NCBI GenBank assembly: GCA_001414345.1 | Contig: LLCB01000314.1 | Location: 1 to 64,000 of the forward strand | Length of the DNA stretch: 64,000 bases | Source: Hymenoscyphus infarciens | Taxonomy: Eukaryota; Ascomycota; Leotiomycetes; Helotiales; Helotiaceae | Direction: 5' to 3' | Part shown: piece after piece, positions 24,691-34,805 of the stretch | Numbering within the stretch: position 1 is the first letter of the stretch | How the letters are laid out: the number at the start of each line of letters is the position of its first letter | The notes under the pieces: generated by a model | The model's database searches: none | The model's input: the letters and a program-made list of their open reading frames with translations, nothing else | What the model was told of the DNA's origin: nothing | Made by a program: the position numbers and the translations under genes

Positions 24691-26262
24691 GTTGGTAGGT
24701 TAGCTATAAATAGCGAGACGAGGCGAGGCTGTCTATATTACGTTTTTGAACCTTAACCTTCTCAGGCTGTTTATTTGGGTACGTTTATTTCAAGGTGGGT
24801 TGTCTACTTATAGCACTACTTTTGTGTTTCGCTCTTATTCGTAGGTAACCTATAGAAAGCAATCCCTTCCTCGAACGAAATTTATTATTACTGTGTTCTT
24901 TATAGGTGACTCGCAAATACAGTGAGTTACGATTTAAGCTTCTCTCTTAACGATATTTTATAAACTATACGTTTTTAGAAAATTTCTTCTTTCCTAGCTA
25001 CTCTTTCTCTCTTTACTTAATTATAACGTATAATAGTAGATTCTTAAGAATAGCTACTAAGAGTAGTATAATACTCTCTTTCTTACTCTATAAACTTTTT
25101 AAGAAGAAAATAGACACTTTCATATATATTTAACTTTTTATAAAGTCTTAATAGAACTTTACAAAAGTATAGAGAAAGCATTCTTATAAAAGAGAGTTTT
25201 CTAAGAATTAACTCTTTTTAAGTTTATTCTTATAATACTTGCTTAAATATAGTAATAACTAGAGAGAAGGTATAAGAAGATATAGTAGTTCTCTCTAGCT
25301 AGGTCTTATATCTTAAAAAGTATTTTAGTTTTCTATCTTCTAAAATAAATAAGAAAAAAACAAATTTTCTAAAAAACAAATAGTTTATAAGATATTATTA
25401 AAAGAGAAGCTTAACTTATAACTCACAATTGCTATATATTCTAGTAGTAAAGTTTATTTAAAAAATATCCTTACTCTTTATATTTAAGTCTCTAATATAT
25501 ATTCTTATTTTTCTCTTCCTTGCTTTTCGTAGGTAGCCTATAAATAGCAACGCCTTTTAAGCAGAGATTCTTATTCCGAAGAATTTCGATGAAATAACCT
25601 TCTTTTCTCATGCTCTCTGCGGGTTACCCGCAAATAACCACGCTTTCTACGTCTCTTTTTTAGTAGGATGCTATTCCCGGGTTATCTAGAAATAACAAGG
25701 TTTTCTAAATCCTTTTGGTAATCTGAGGTGGGCAAATCCGTAGGTGACTAATAAAAAACTTAAGAAAGTTTTACTGTTATTACTATTCACAGATAATCTA
25801 TAAACAGGTTATAACAAAACTCTCTAAGCACGTTTTTATCCTCCTAGATTATTTGTAGGTTACCTAGCAATAGCGGCACTACGTTCTAGAAGTTACTCGT
25901 AAAGAGCCTAAAAATCAAAAGCACATCCAAAAGTGATCAGTAAGTTCTCTACAAGTAGCGAAGCGTTCTCAAATAAGTTTCCTAAGTCAGTGCTATTCGT
26001 AAGTTACCTATGAACCAGCAAATTCTCATCCCGAGGCTATGTATAGATAACCTATAAAGAGCCAGCCACCCTTTCTAAATTTATTTCTCATTTCCAAGCT
26101 ATTTAGTATTTCCAGGATATCTACAAACAGCAACGCCTTCACGAGAACTTTTTTATTTCGATATTATCCACAGACAGCAGGGTTTCTTCCTCCGGAGCTC
26201 GTTTTTACTCTTCTGAGGCTGTTCGTAGGTAACCTAGAAATAGTCACGCATTCTAACCCAAA
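24690..26262. repeat. Decayed tandem array, unit about 60 bp, core GTAGGTTACCTATAAATAGC
   Basis: A degenerate word resembling GTAGGTTACCTATAAATAGC, usually followed by an ACGCCTTCT-like stretch, recurs at about 24694, 24842, 24900, 25530, 25620, 25679, 25741, 25790, 25855, 25997, 26043, 26112, 26166 and 26226. Spacing is mostly 50-65 bp. The first half of the core is a small palindrome (TAGGTNACCTA). The copies have diverged strongly. The array is interrupted by an AT-rich TIR element at 24922-25426. There is no coding potential. Origin unknown: minisatellite, centromere-like satellite or an old element. Confidence 0.7.
24922..25426. mobile_element. AT-rich TIR element, copy 1 (505 bp, RIP-like)
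   Basis: The element starts GTGAGTTACGATTTAAGCTT and ends with the inverted equivalent; the right end read in reverse is GTGAGTTATAAGTTAAGCTT. The inside is nearly all A/T and has recognisable similarity to the element at 39183-40419, for example CTAAGAATTA and GTYTTAATAGARCTT words in the same order. It is non-autonomous, with no coding content. It sits inside the degenerate tandem array. A clean target duplication is not visible around this copy. Confidence 0.75.
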
Positions 26263-27846
26263 TTCAAGCCAGCCGTTTAAGTCTAGGAAGAGATTCGTAT
26301 AAGCCAACGGAAACCGACGAGATGATAATGTGCCAGAAGCCCTGAAAAAAAAAATCAACTTTATTATTTCAGGCGGTCTGGGACAACAACGAAATGCAAT
26401 TACTCTAGATCGTTCGTACAACTGATTTCCATACATGAACCAACCCATCTTTGTCCAATGAGCGACAGGAACACTTTGTTGCTGAGATAAGATTGCGAGT
26501 CAAAGTCACGATGAACAGCAAAAAACACGATAAAATGGTTACAAAATCATCAAAGTATGATTCAACTACGGATAAAGTCAGAGATAGACTACTACCCAGC
26601 TAGCCATGTCATCCATCTTCCCACTAAAACCCAAGAACCAACTCTCACCCACATAAAGAGAGAAAAAGTGTCACTAACCAGCCCAGACCACGCCCAAACA
26701 TCAAGATCCCACCAGACATTCGCCATCAACTCAAATTGAATACCGATACACGCTCGAGCACCTTGCGAGCGGGATATCAGTAGCCCACTTTTCAAGCACC
26801 GTGAATTGATCATTCGCTCGCCTCCACTAAAATAAGAGGTGCAGGTCAGAGTTGAAAACTCAGAAGGGCCAACAAACCTACGAATTCCCAAACTATTGAG
26901 TGGATCTTAACTCACCGCCTATTCTGCTATCCTACGAAATTAAGTAAGAAATTGTTTGCTTTTTTTTTATTTTAGCACACCACTCGAGTTGCTTGGGAAG
27001 GTTAGGTTAGGGCGGCGTACTGCCGTTCGGTGGGAAATCAGCACTACTGAGAACTTGTTTGCGCCCATCAACGGGATTTCAGGTGTATAATGTTCTCCAA
27101 GTAACTTCACTGGGATGGAGGGGGTGGACGCCACTAGGGGTAAGGATCGTGATTTGAAAAGTATGCGAGGAAAATCGAATGACCGATTAGAGAAATGGTG
27201 AAGATCATACACCTGTATAATTTCGATTCGGATATTGTTGCTTTGCCATTCTATTTACTACATCTTCAGAGCCATTAAAAAGCAATACAAAAGGGAATCG
27301 GTTCCGATAGAAAAGCGCACCACGAAACTACTTTACATTTTCAGGAGAAGGGAAATTGAAAAGGTATCAAAAGGCATCAACTTCATCCCAGTCAGCTTCC
27401 ATAATTGAAGATATGACATTGATGATCAAGGTTTTCCTGCCGAACAAAGCTGATCAAAAACCAGCACTCTTGCCTCAGCTAATACACAAGGGAAAAAACG
27501 TGACTGGAAAGTGCTGCAATCGCAGCCCACGAGCTTTGCGGCTTTTTACTTCGGCAACGGTGCCGGAAACTACTGCTCGTCATTCTCCCTTTTTTCCGCA
27601 GCGCATCATATGAATGACAAGAAAACAATCGGACAGTAACCTTTCAAAATACAATAAGGAATCGAATTAGAAACACTTTCCGCGTTAGTGTCCACACGCC
27701 AGCAATCCCAAGCAAAAAAACCGCGCGCTGAATCATAGATCTGAGGTCGAGTGCTCAACGATTAACGAAAAATTGCCGGAAACAAGTCGCAAAACGAACC
27801 CATCGCTAAAATGACCTGAATGAATTTTGGAGGAACACCGAGGACT
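26263..27846. other. Gene-free region left of the NUFIP-like gene
   Basis: About 1.6 kb with scattered short ORFs and no convincing gene. A minus-strand ORF at 26592-26891 contains a stretch resembling a P450 haem loop, but nothing around it supports a P450. The right end is the 3' flank of the NUFIP-like gene. Confidence 0.4.
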
Positions 27847-30002
27847 TCAGTTGTCGCCGTAATTCAAGTTCTCAGTGTAACCATTTTCTTCGCCATTGTA
27901 TTCAAGACCATGATCATCGCCACTCTTTGCACTGGCAGTCTGGTCTGGCATCAACCCCTTCTCCTTGAGGTACTTGATTGACTTCAAAATGGTCAAATCA
28001 TCCTTAGCAGTGTCGTTGAGAATAAGGCGCTGAGCAAGAGTCATCTTGCCTCCATTGGCCTCCTTGTCTCGCATTGCTTGATTACGAACTTCGACATCGT
28101 GTACGAAACGACACTTGCCCTTCTTGCCGCAGGTACCACCGGTCGAAAAATACTTGCAATGTCGCTGAAGTTGTGCTTTTGGTGGGGGTGGAACGCGCAT
28201 AGGACCACCATTTCGAGAGGACATGTTTTCTGGTGCTGAGCCTGATGATTCACCACTTGAGCCATCAGAATCATCGCCGCTCACCTGTCCACGGTCATCG
28301 TCGCCTTCGTCGCCGTTTTCACGCTTGCGTTTGGCACCGGACATATTGCGCTCAAGTCTCTCAAGTTCGAGTCTGAGCTTTTCGGCTTTCCTCTGTTGTC
28401 GCTCATATTTGGTCTCGCCCTCTTCTTTCTTGATTTGTGGCTCGCGTTCTTGCTTGACTTGTTTGCCGGCGCCATTGCGACCTTGTTCACGACGCTGGCG
28501 AAGCTCTTCTGCAGCAGCCTCTCTACGAGCTTTCGTAGGGAATCGGGTTCTGCGCTCTGCGAGCCATGCTTCAAGATCAGACGGGAGCCTATATAACGTT
28601 AGTTACATGGACCAGAAGAACTAATCTTCCAATCATATAAAATTAAAAAAACGTACTGTGGGGTATCTGGACCAAGCAAAGTAACAAGACGAGCTTCTTC
28701 ATCAACTTCATCAATTTCATCCTCGCTCTCGTCACGATCAGGACCATTTGGTGTGAGACCCAGAGTATTAGTTCTGCGCTTCTTCTTCTTCTTGCCATTT
28801 GGCTCTTGACTTTGAGATTTATGGAAGTTTTCAGAAGGAGCTCTCTGGCCATGATGACCATTGGAATGACGATGATCGCGACCGCGAAAAGAAAAATCAC
28901 CACGTCCTCTGTTACCACCGCCACCTCTGTTGAAATTGTTCATGTTGCCTCCTCGGCCACGCTGAGGGCCAGAATTGAAAGGATTGGGGTCAAGTGGTGG
29001 ACGCTGTCCTCCAACGAAATTCTGGTGTGGGAAATTTTGATACGGCTGATTAAATTGAACAGGAGGAGGGCTTTGCTGATTTGGGAACGGTTGGGGAAAG
29101 CCATTGCTCGCTTGAGGTATATGGTTTCCTCGATCGTTATCAAATCCCATTCGAATTGGGGGGCCCATCAAAGGAGGTTCATGGCCACCACGACCAGTAT
29201 TAAAACCTCCACGACCGGCATTGCCACGGCCACGATTGTTAAATTGTGGTTGGCCATGCTGAGGCGGACCAGACCATTGCTGGGGGGCCTGTTGGCTAGG
29301 TGGCACACTGTGACCATAAGGTGGTTGCTGAGGAGTTTGAAATTGTGGTGGAGTTTGCTGAGGACTATACTGTGGTGGTTGACTATAGCCTTGGGGAGCG
29401 AAATTGGGATGATAATTCTGGGCAGACAAAGGAGCTGAAGCTGGGGGATGTTGTTGAATATGAGGTGGCTGGGAGTGTTGCTGCTGTTGTTGAGGACCAT
29501 GGTGTTGAGGTTGTTGAGGACCGTGCTGCTGGTGGTGCTGAGGCTGTTGAGGCCCAAGGTGCGATGGTCCATGATGTTGGGAGTGCTGATTGTTATGTTG
29601 CTGCTGCTGCCATTGAGGACCTCCGTAGCCACCCTGTTGCTGAGAGGGAGGCTGTTGTGGACTCGGAGCTTGAGGACCTATGTAGGGCGCTGGCTGTTGT
29701 GGGCCATTGGGACCATTGTATCCAGCAGGAGGGCCCTGTTGATGATTCTGGGGAGGGCCTTGACTTTGTGGAGGACCATTGTAACCATTTTGAGGATGGC
29801 CGTATGGTGCTGACGCGTGAAAGTCACCTCGACCTCCCTGATTGCCACCCCTTCCGCCTCGAGGCGCGAGACCTCCGCGTTGAGGTTGTTGATATTGTGG
29901 AGGCTGCGCATAGCCATATTGAGGATGCTGCTGAGGATTCGGAGGAGGAGGACCTGGAGGAGGAGGCGGTGGTGGGAAGGTGTATTGCTGGCCTCCTGAC
30001 AT
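27847..30002 (-). CDS. NUFIP1/Rsa1-like box C/D snoRNP assembly factor with CCCH zinc finger
   Basis: Two exons on the minus strand (30002-28657 and 28588-27847; 68-bp intron) give 695 residues. The start chosen is MSGGQQYTFPPPPPPPG; the frame stays open upstream but reads like leader. Residues 1-400 are a Gln/Pro/Gly-rich low-complexity region with RGG-type motifs (RGGRGG, GRGNAGRGG, FNRGGGGNRGRGDFSFRGRD). Across the intron comes LPSDLEAWLAERRTRFPT (about 449-466), the conserved NUFIP1 motif that binds SNU13/15.5K, followed by a basic coiled coil. A C-X8-C-X5-C-X3-H finger lies at about 593-612. NUFIP/Rsa1 brings R2TP and Hsp90 to nascent box C/D snoRNPs in the nucleus. The low-complexity front is unusually large. 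It is divergent from the RPC8 gene. Confidence 0.88.
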
Positions 30003-30919
30003 CTTGTGAAACTGTTGCGGCTGAGCAGAAGCAGTTCTCGATCGATGGCTCGCAGGTTCTGTTGGGATCGATTTCTTGGGGGTGGTATGCCTCTTGTTGA
30101 GGTGTTTGTACTGAGCGCTAAAGTCTGTAATGAAAAGCAAAGAGTGTGTTAATGGATATCCTGATTCAAGAGGGTAAGGGCGATGGAAATAATGGGAAGA
30201 AGTGAGGAACCCGAGCTTCCAGGTCCAAGGAGCTAAGGGTGGAAACGCATACCAGGCATATTGGTTGGCCTTAGGCTGCGACCGGCAAAGAACTAAGTGT
30301 GACTTCGCGAATTGAGAATTTGCAGAAGACAACGCGAACTTTTCGACTTGGGATAACGATCGAGATTCCGAGTTCAAGATTTCCGACACGAAAGCTGTGG
30401 GAGGGGATATTTCAGGTCCTAGAAGCGTGTTTGCGACTCGCGGTGCAAAAATTCAGTAAAGTTGAAGGTCTTTCCCTAAAAGCCTTGCTTTTTGGGCAAC
30501 CAAGATCTTTGTGACGCGCTTCAGCCTTCTGGTGAATGGGGATATTGCCGCAGCTATCAGAGCTTTCTGGAGGCCACTGGAGGAAAACTTTCCTCTGTGC
30601 AACTGTGCATGTAGTAGATCAAGATCTCTATATCAACGATCTGGAAGACAAAGGTTGAAGGAAAACTGCAAAACTGGGGTTTGGTTGTGCTGAGGTGGGA
30701 CGTTGTAAGAGTGAGAAAGTATTGACCTGGAGAAGGAATTGAAATAGCCGCCTTTTAAGGCAGCAAGGCTAGTTACTTAGAGCCACTAGCGTTACCACCG
30801 CCTTTCCTTTGGGAAGAAGTAGGAGCCTACTTTAAGTTCTTGCTCACCATTCACGGAGAAATCTCTTGGATCTTTGGATCCTACTTACAGCCCTTGGAGG
30901 TTGCAGAAAAGAGAACAAA
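30003..30919. promoter_or_regulatory. Divergent intergenic region, NUFIP-like (-) / RPC8 (+)
   Basis: About 900 bases carry both upstream regions. The part up to about 30390 is open on the minus strand and continuous with the NUFIP-like frame; it is read here as 5' leader since its peptide lacks conserved features. No other gene is visible. Confidence 0.5.
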
Positions 30920-31897
30920 ATGTTCATTCTTGTGAGTCCAGGCGCGGCGGTACCTTTTTCTGACTTTGGAAAACTGACATATTGCTAGACCAAACTCGCA
31001 GACCTGGTCCAAATTGAGCCAAAGGATTTTGATAAGCATGCGTCTCAGGCTATAGAAGACAACATCAATGCGAAGTTTGCGAATAAAGTCATACAGAAGA
31101 TAGGGCTCTGCATATGCCTGTATGATCTTCTGTCTTCCTCAGAAGGGTTGATTGGTCATGGTACTGGACTTGTTAATGTTAATGGTATGTATGTTGCGCC
31201 CTTTCTGGGTGGCACTAGAGTGAGTGGTGATCACAGACCAATGTTCTCTGCGCTGCACTTTCACCTTTCTAGCCTCTACCTTGGTTGAATTCAGATAAGT
31301 GCTAACATTGTTTTTCAGTTGAATTCCGCTTGGTGGTCTTCCGCCCCTTCAAACATGAAGTGATGCTAGGGAAAATAAGCAGCGCAAGCAAGGATGGGAT
31401 TCGTAGTATGTCTTGTCTTCCATTCTCCCTCTGCCCTCCACCATGGAAAGAATAACCCATAAAGAGCTCAACTAACAAAATCCTAGTTCACACAGACTTC
31501 TTCAAAGATATCTTAGTCCCAGCAGAAAACCTCCCAGAAGGCTCATCATTGTGAGCCGCCCACATTCCCTTTCCAATTCCTAGATCTCCTCCCCGCGCCT
31601 TCAATTTATCCACCTGTCCGTCTTCAACACCCATACTAATGTACTCTTTCTAGCAACGTAGTAGAACAAGTATACACCTGGAACACCGGAGACTCAATCC
31701 TCTACTACGATAACCACGAAACAGTCCGCTTCCGCGTAATCAAGGAAGTTTGGCATGATCAAGCACCGACCAAAGCCACGGGTGGAGAAAATGGCGAGGA
31801 AATCCCCAAGAAGAGTCCCTATGGAATTATTGCTTCGATGGAGGATTCTGGTATGGGACCATGTTTGTGGTGGGATGGGGGAGACGAAGAGGATTAG
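30920..31897 (+). CDS. RPC25: DNA-directed RNA polymerase III subunit RPC8 (Rpc25)
   Basis: Five exons (30920-30931, 30989-31184, 31319-31405, 31487-31550, 31654-31897) give 200 residues. The first exon is only 12 bases (MFIL), as the family's MFxL start predicts. The N-terminal Rpb7-like domain reads TKLADLVQIEPKDFDK, INAKFANKVIQKIGLCICLYDLL and GLVNVNVEFRLVVFRPFKHEV. The C-terminal OB-fold part reads GKISSASKDGIRIHTDFFKDILVP, then VVEQVYTWNTG, VRFRVIKEVWHDQ and YGIIASMEDSGMGPCLWWDG. With Rpc17 it forms the Pol III stalk that contacts initiation factors and nascent RNA for tRNA and 5S genes. All joins are in phase and typical family sequence is restored. Confidence 0.95.
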
Positions 31898-32792
31898 CAA
31901 ATAACTGGGCAGAAGCATGTACCGGCCCGGGGGGGGGGGGTCATTTGCTGGCGTTGGATGGGAATTCTCAAAAGTTGACGGGGATTGTAGATAGTGACGG
32001 ATGTTGACGGGTTGAGGGGGATATTTGGAGCCATAAATGAACTTCAGAGAGCCCCGCAGATAAGTATATTTGTCCTTCCCACACAAAACATTCGAAGGGT
32101 TTCTCTTGCTGTCATGCTATGCCAGGTCACCTCCAGCTGATTCTCGAAAAATTATAAATGTTTTCTGAGATAGTTTAAAAGAATGAGAGGCTTGAATTGC
32201 TAAACCTTCTAGGACAATACTTTTGAGGAGGTGGGAATAATGCTCCAAGCTTACACGTGAAGTCTCATTATTCTATGGCAATCATGGTCAGTCAAATGGC
32301 GAATAGGCTTTATTCTCATTTGCCAGGCATCACCTACAATTTACACTGATAGATGGTGGCTGCAATGAAAGACAGATTTTAGATCTATATATCAATTTCC
32401 TAGCTTTCCAAAGCATCGCTGCGTTCCTTACTACTGTCTCTTCTTCTACTGTCACATCCGCTCGTTTATGTGTTACACTCGACAACAAAATGCTCAATCT
32501 GGACCCGTTTAACGAGCTCTATCACACTCAGGCTTTGGGAAAATCTTATCGTCGAAATATTTTTACTGTTGAAAAGTTCTAGGATCTTCAGTTACCATTG
32601 AACGAACTCTCAGTTCTTTGTAGGCAGGCCCAGGCCGGAGTGTGGTACAAATTGGGATGAGGCGCACCGCGAGGTTGATTTCGAAACCCAACCCGGAAGC
32701 CATGCAACTGAATTAAAAGACTCAACTCAACATCTTCTTCGTACACAGCAAATTTCCCACCTTTTCCGCATCTTTTGGTCTGTTTATGTAAC
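31898..32792. other. Intergenic region before the NLR relic
   Basis: It contains a run of ten or more G at about 31929-31939 just after the RPC8 stop, then AT-leaning sequence without a supported gene. Confidence 0.4.
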
Positions 32793-34805
32793 TATGGCTG
32801 ATCCGCTCTCAGCCTTAGGTCTTGCCGCGAACATTGTTCAATTTGTAAGGTACCTTCGCAAGCGATCTAATCACCAAAACACGAAAGTTATCAGCTTCAA
32901 CAGATGGCTCACTCGTGCAGAATGCGGAGCTCGAAGCCATCACGTTAAGCCTCCGCACCTTTAGTGATGGATTTTATGACAGCATGGGCGGGACTAGTTC
33001 ATCGGAAAGCGAGCTGCAGGCACTTTGCCATGGCTGTCAAGAAGTCATTCAAGAACTTTTGGGGGTCATTGAGGGTCTGAAATCTCGTAAGCTGCATAAT
33101 GACTGTAGAACTTTTGGGCATGCTTTAGCGAGTATCTGGGAGGAAGGGGAGATTGACGCTCTTGCACAACGACTGAAACGGTTTCGGAGCCAAATCAACA
33201 CAGCTCTGTTGGCTTGACTCTACAGCAATCTAGCGGCTGTTAAAGCACCTGGGGCGTGCAAATTTGTTGAAAAGATTCTGAAGCACCACGCATTATATAT
33301 GCGAGAAACGCAGCAATGGCAAGTCTACTTTGTTGAAATACCTGGGTACCAACTCACAAACTCATAAGCATCTAAAGAAAGGGGCCAGAAATTGGAAGCT
33401 AATTTCCGCTGGCTTCTTTTTTTGGAATTCTGGAAGCGAAATGGAAATGTCAGAAATTGCTCTTTTCTGAAACGAAACCTTCTATACCAAAGCGCTCGTC
33501 AGTGTACGACCTTCTTCCACAAATGTTTCCTAAAAGATGGAAATATATTCCTCACTTTGGTCGCGATATATGCCCATGGTCACTCTCCGAGTTACGCCGG
33601 GCGTTCTCAAGCCTTTTATCAAGTGGCGATAAAAGTTTTATTGATAGCGTTGACGAGTTTGGCGGTGATCAATCGCAGCTTGCAAACTTTCTTGTCAATG
33701 CTGCCTCCTCTAACCCAAATGTCAAAATGTGCGTTGCTAGCCGGCCTTGGCTAGTATTCAGAGAAGCCTTCCGGTGTCCTTCTTTTCGTCTAGGAGATCT
33801 CACAGCTCCCGATATCCATTGTTTTGTTCTTGGAACGCTTGAGAGTGACCGCAGCTTCCGGCAGCTTCGAACTATAGCTACCAAGGAAGCGGAAAACCTA
33901 GCCCTTGAGGTCACACAAAAGGCTCAAGGTCTTTTCCCATGGGTATCTCTGGCTACAGACTCTTTACATGAGGGCCGCCGAGATGGTGACAGGATCTTGG
34001 ACTTGCAGGAAAGGTTGTCCCACCTGCCATCTGGTCTCGAAGATCTTTTCCACAAGATTATGGATGGGATAGAGCCAAAGTATAGGAACAAAGCTACCGA
34101 GTACTTCCAGGTTGTTCACACCGTTTCGATGTCAAGCTCCTTACAATTTCTTTCTCTGCTTATCTTCGGTCAAAGCGAGGGAATGCCATGGTACAATATC
34201 TACACAGAACCGTAAAGGACTTTTTCAGCAGCGAAAGAATCGTTCATACAATTCAAATTTGGTTATTGAATGACTTTGATATCAACAGGGAGATCTGCGC
34301 TGGGTACATTCTATATTTGATGAAGATTGGAGTGCGTCACGTAATGCGCTTGGAGGAATTCTGGGGCCCTTTCGCAAGCTGCGTCACTTTCTCTCTCTGC
34401 TTCCAGGACTCAGAAGACGAACTTCATCTCACTGTCCTCAACGAGCTAGAAGAGATTGGTAAGCGTTTTTCCGAGAACGAGGACCCAAAACATCGAAGTC
34501 TGTTAGAGGATAGCTTGATGTTTGAAGCAGTGAGAAACTCTACATCTCGGCTGGACCTAAAATTATGCCCAACGGTATACAACGATGCATATCTGTGTTA
34601 CGCGGCTCGCAACTCGTTACATTCTTTCGTGAAACACATGTTAGAGGCTATCAAAAAGGAAAACATATCAAGCACCTTCGATGACAAACTACAAAGAACC
34701 GGTTAGAATCTCCTCCACGAAGCGGTGTTTAAGATAGATGTTCGAATGGTCCAAATCTTACTCAGCCAAGGAATCGATCCGAATTTTCACAATGGGAGCT
34801 CTGTG
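32793..34805 (+). pseudogene. Decayed fungal NLR (NACHT NTPase with ankyrin-like end)
   Basis: Fragments of one gene lie in order in changing frames. The start MADPLSALGLAANIVQFV is the usual opening of many fungal STAND/NLR proteins. DGSLVQNAELEAITLSLRTF follows in another frame. A Walker A motif SNGKSTLLKYL (about 33312-33344) and LISAGFFFWNSGSEM mark the NACHT core. After a frame change near 33450, SFIDSVDEFGGD is a decayed Walker B; PNVKMCVASRPW and the VQYLHRTVKDFF helix come later, with another frame change near 34190. A TAG at 34704 precedes NLLHEAVF...VQILLSQGIDPNF, an ankyrin-like repeat. At least four frame changes or stops make it non-functional. NLRs of this type act in heterokaryon incompatibility and other non-self responses. 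An intron could explain only the first frame change. Confidence 0.85.

Noticed and set aside
24690..26262. CRISPR-like interpretation of the roughly 60-bp periodic repeats
   Set aside because: The copies are too divergent, the spacing is irregular, and the sequence is eukaryotic with no cas genes.
26592..26891. Minus-strand ORF containing GARACIGIQF, like a P450 haem loop
   Set aside because: The preceding Phe is missing and no other P450 motif (EXXR, PERF) is nearby; chance match is likely.
29300..30100. 266-residue open frame on the plus strand opposite the NUFIP-like gene
   Set aside because: It results from the Gln/Pro/Gly-rich repeats of the minus-strand gene and has no independent support.
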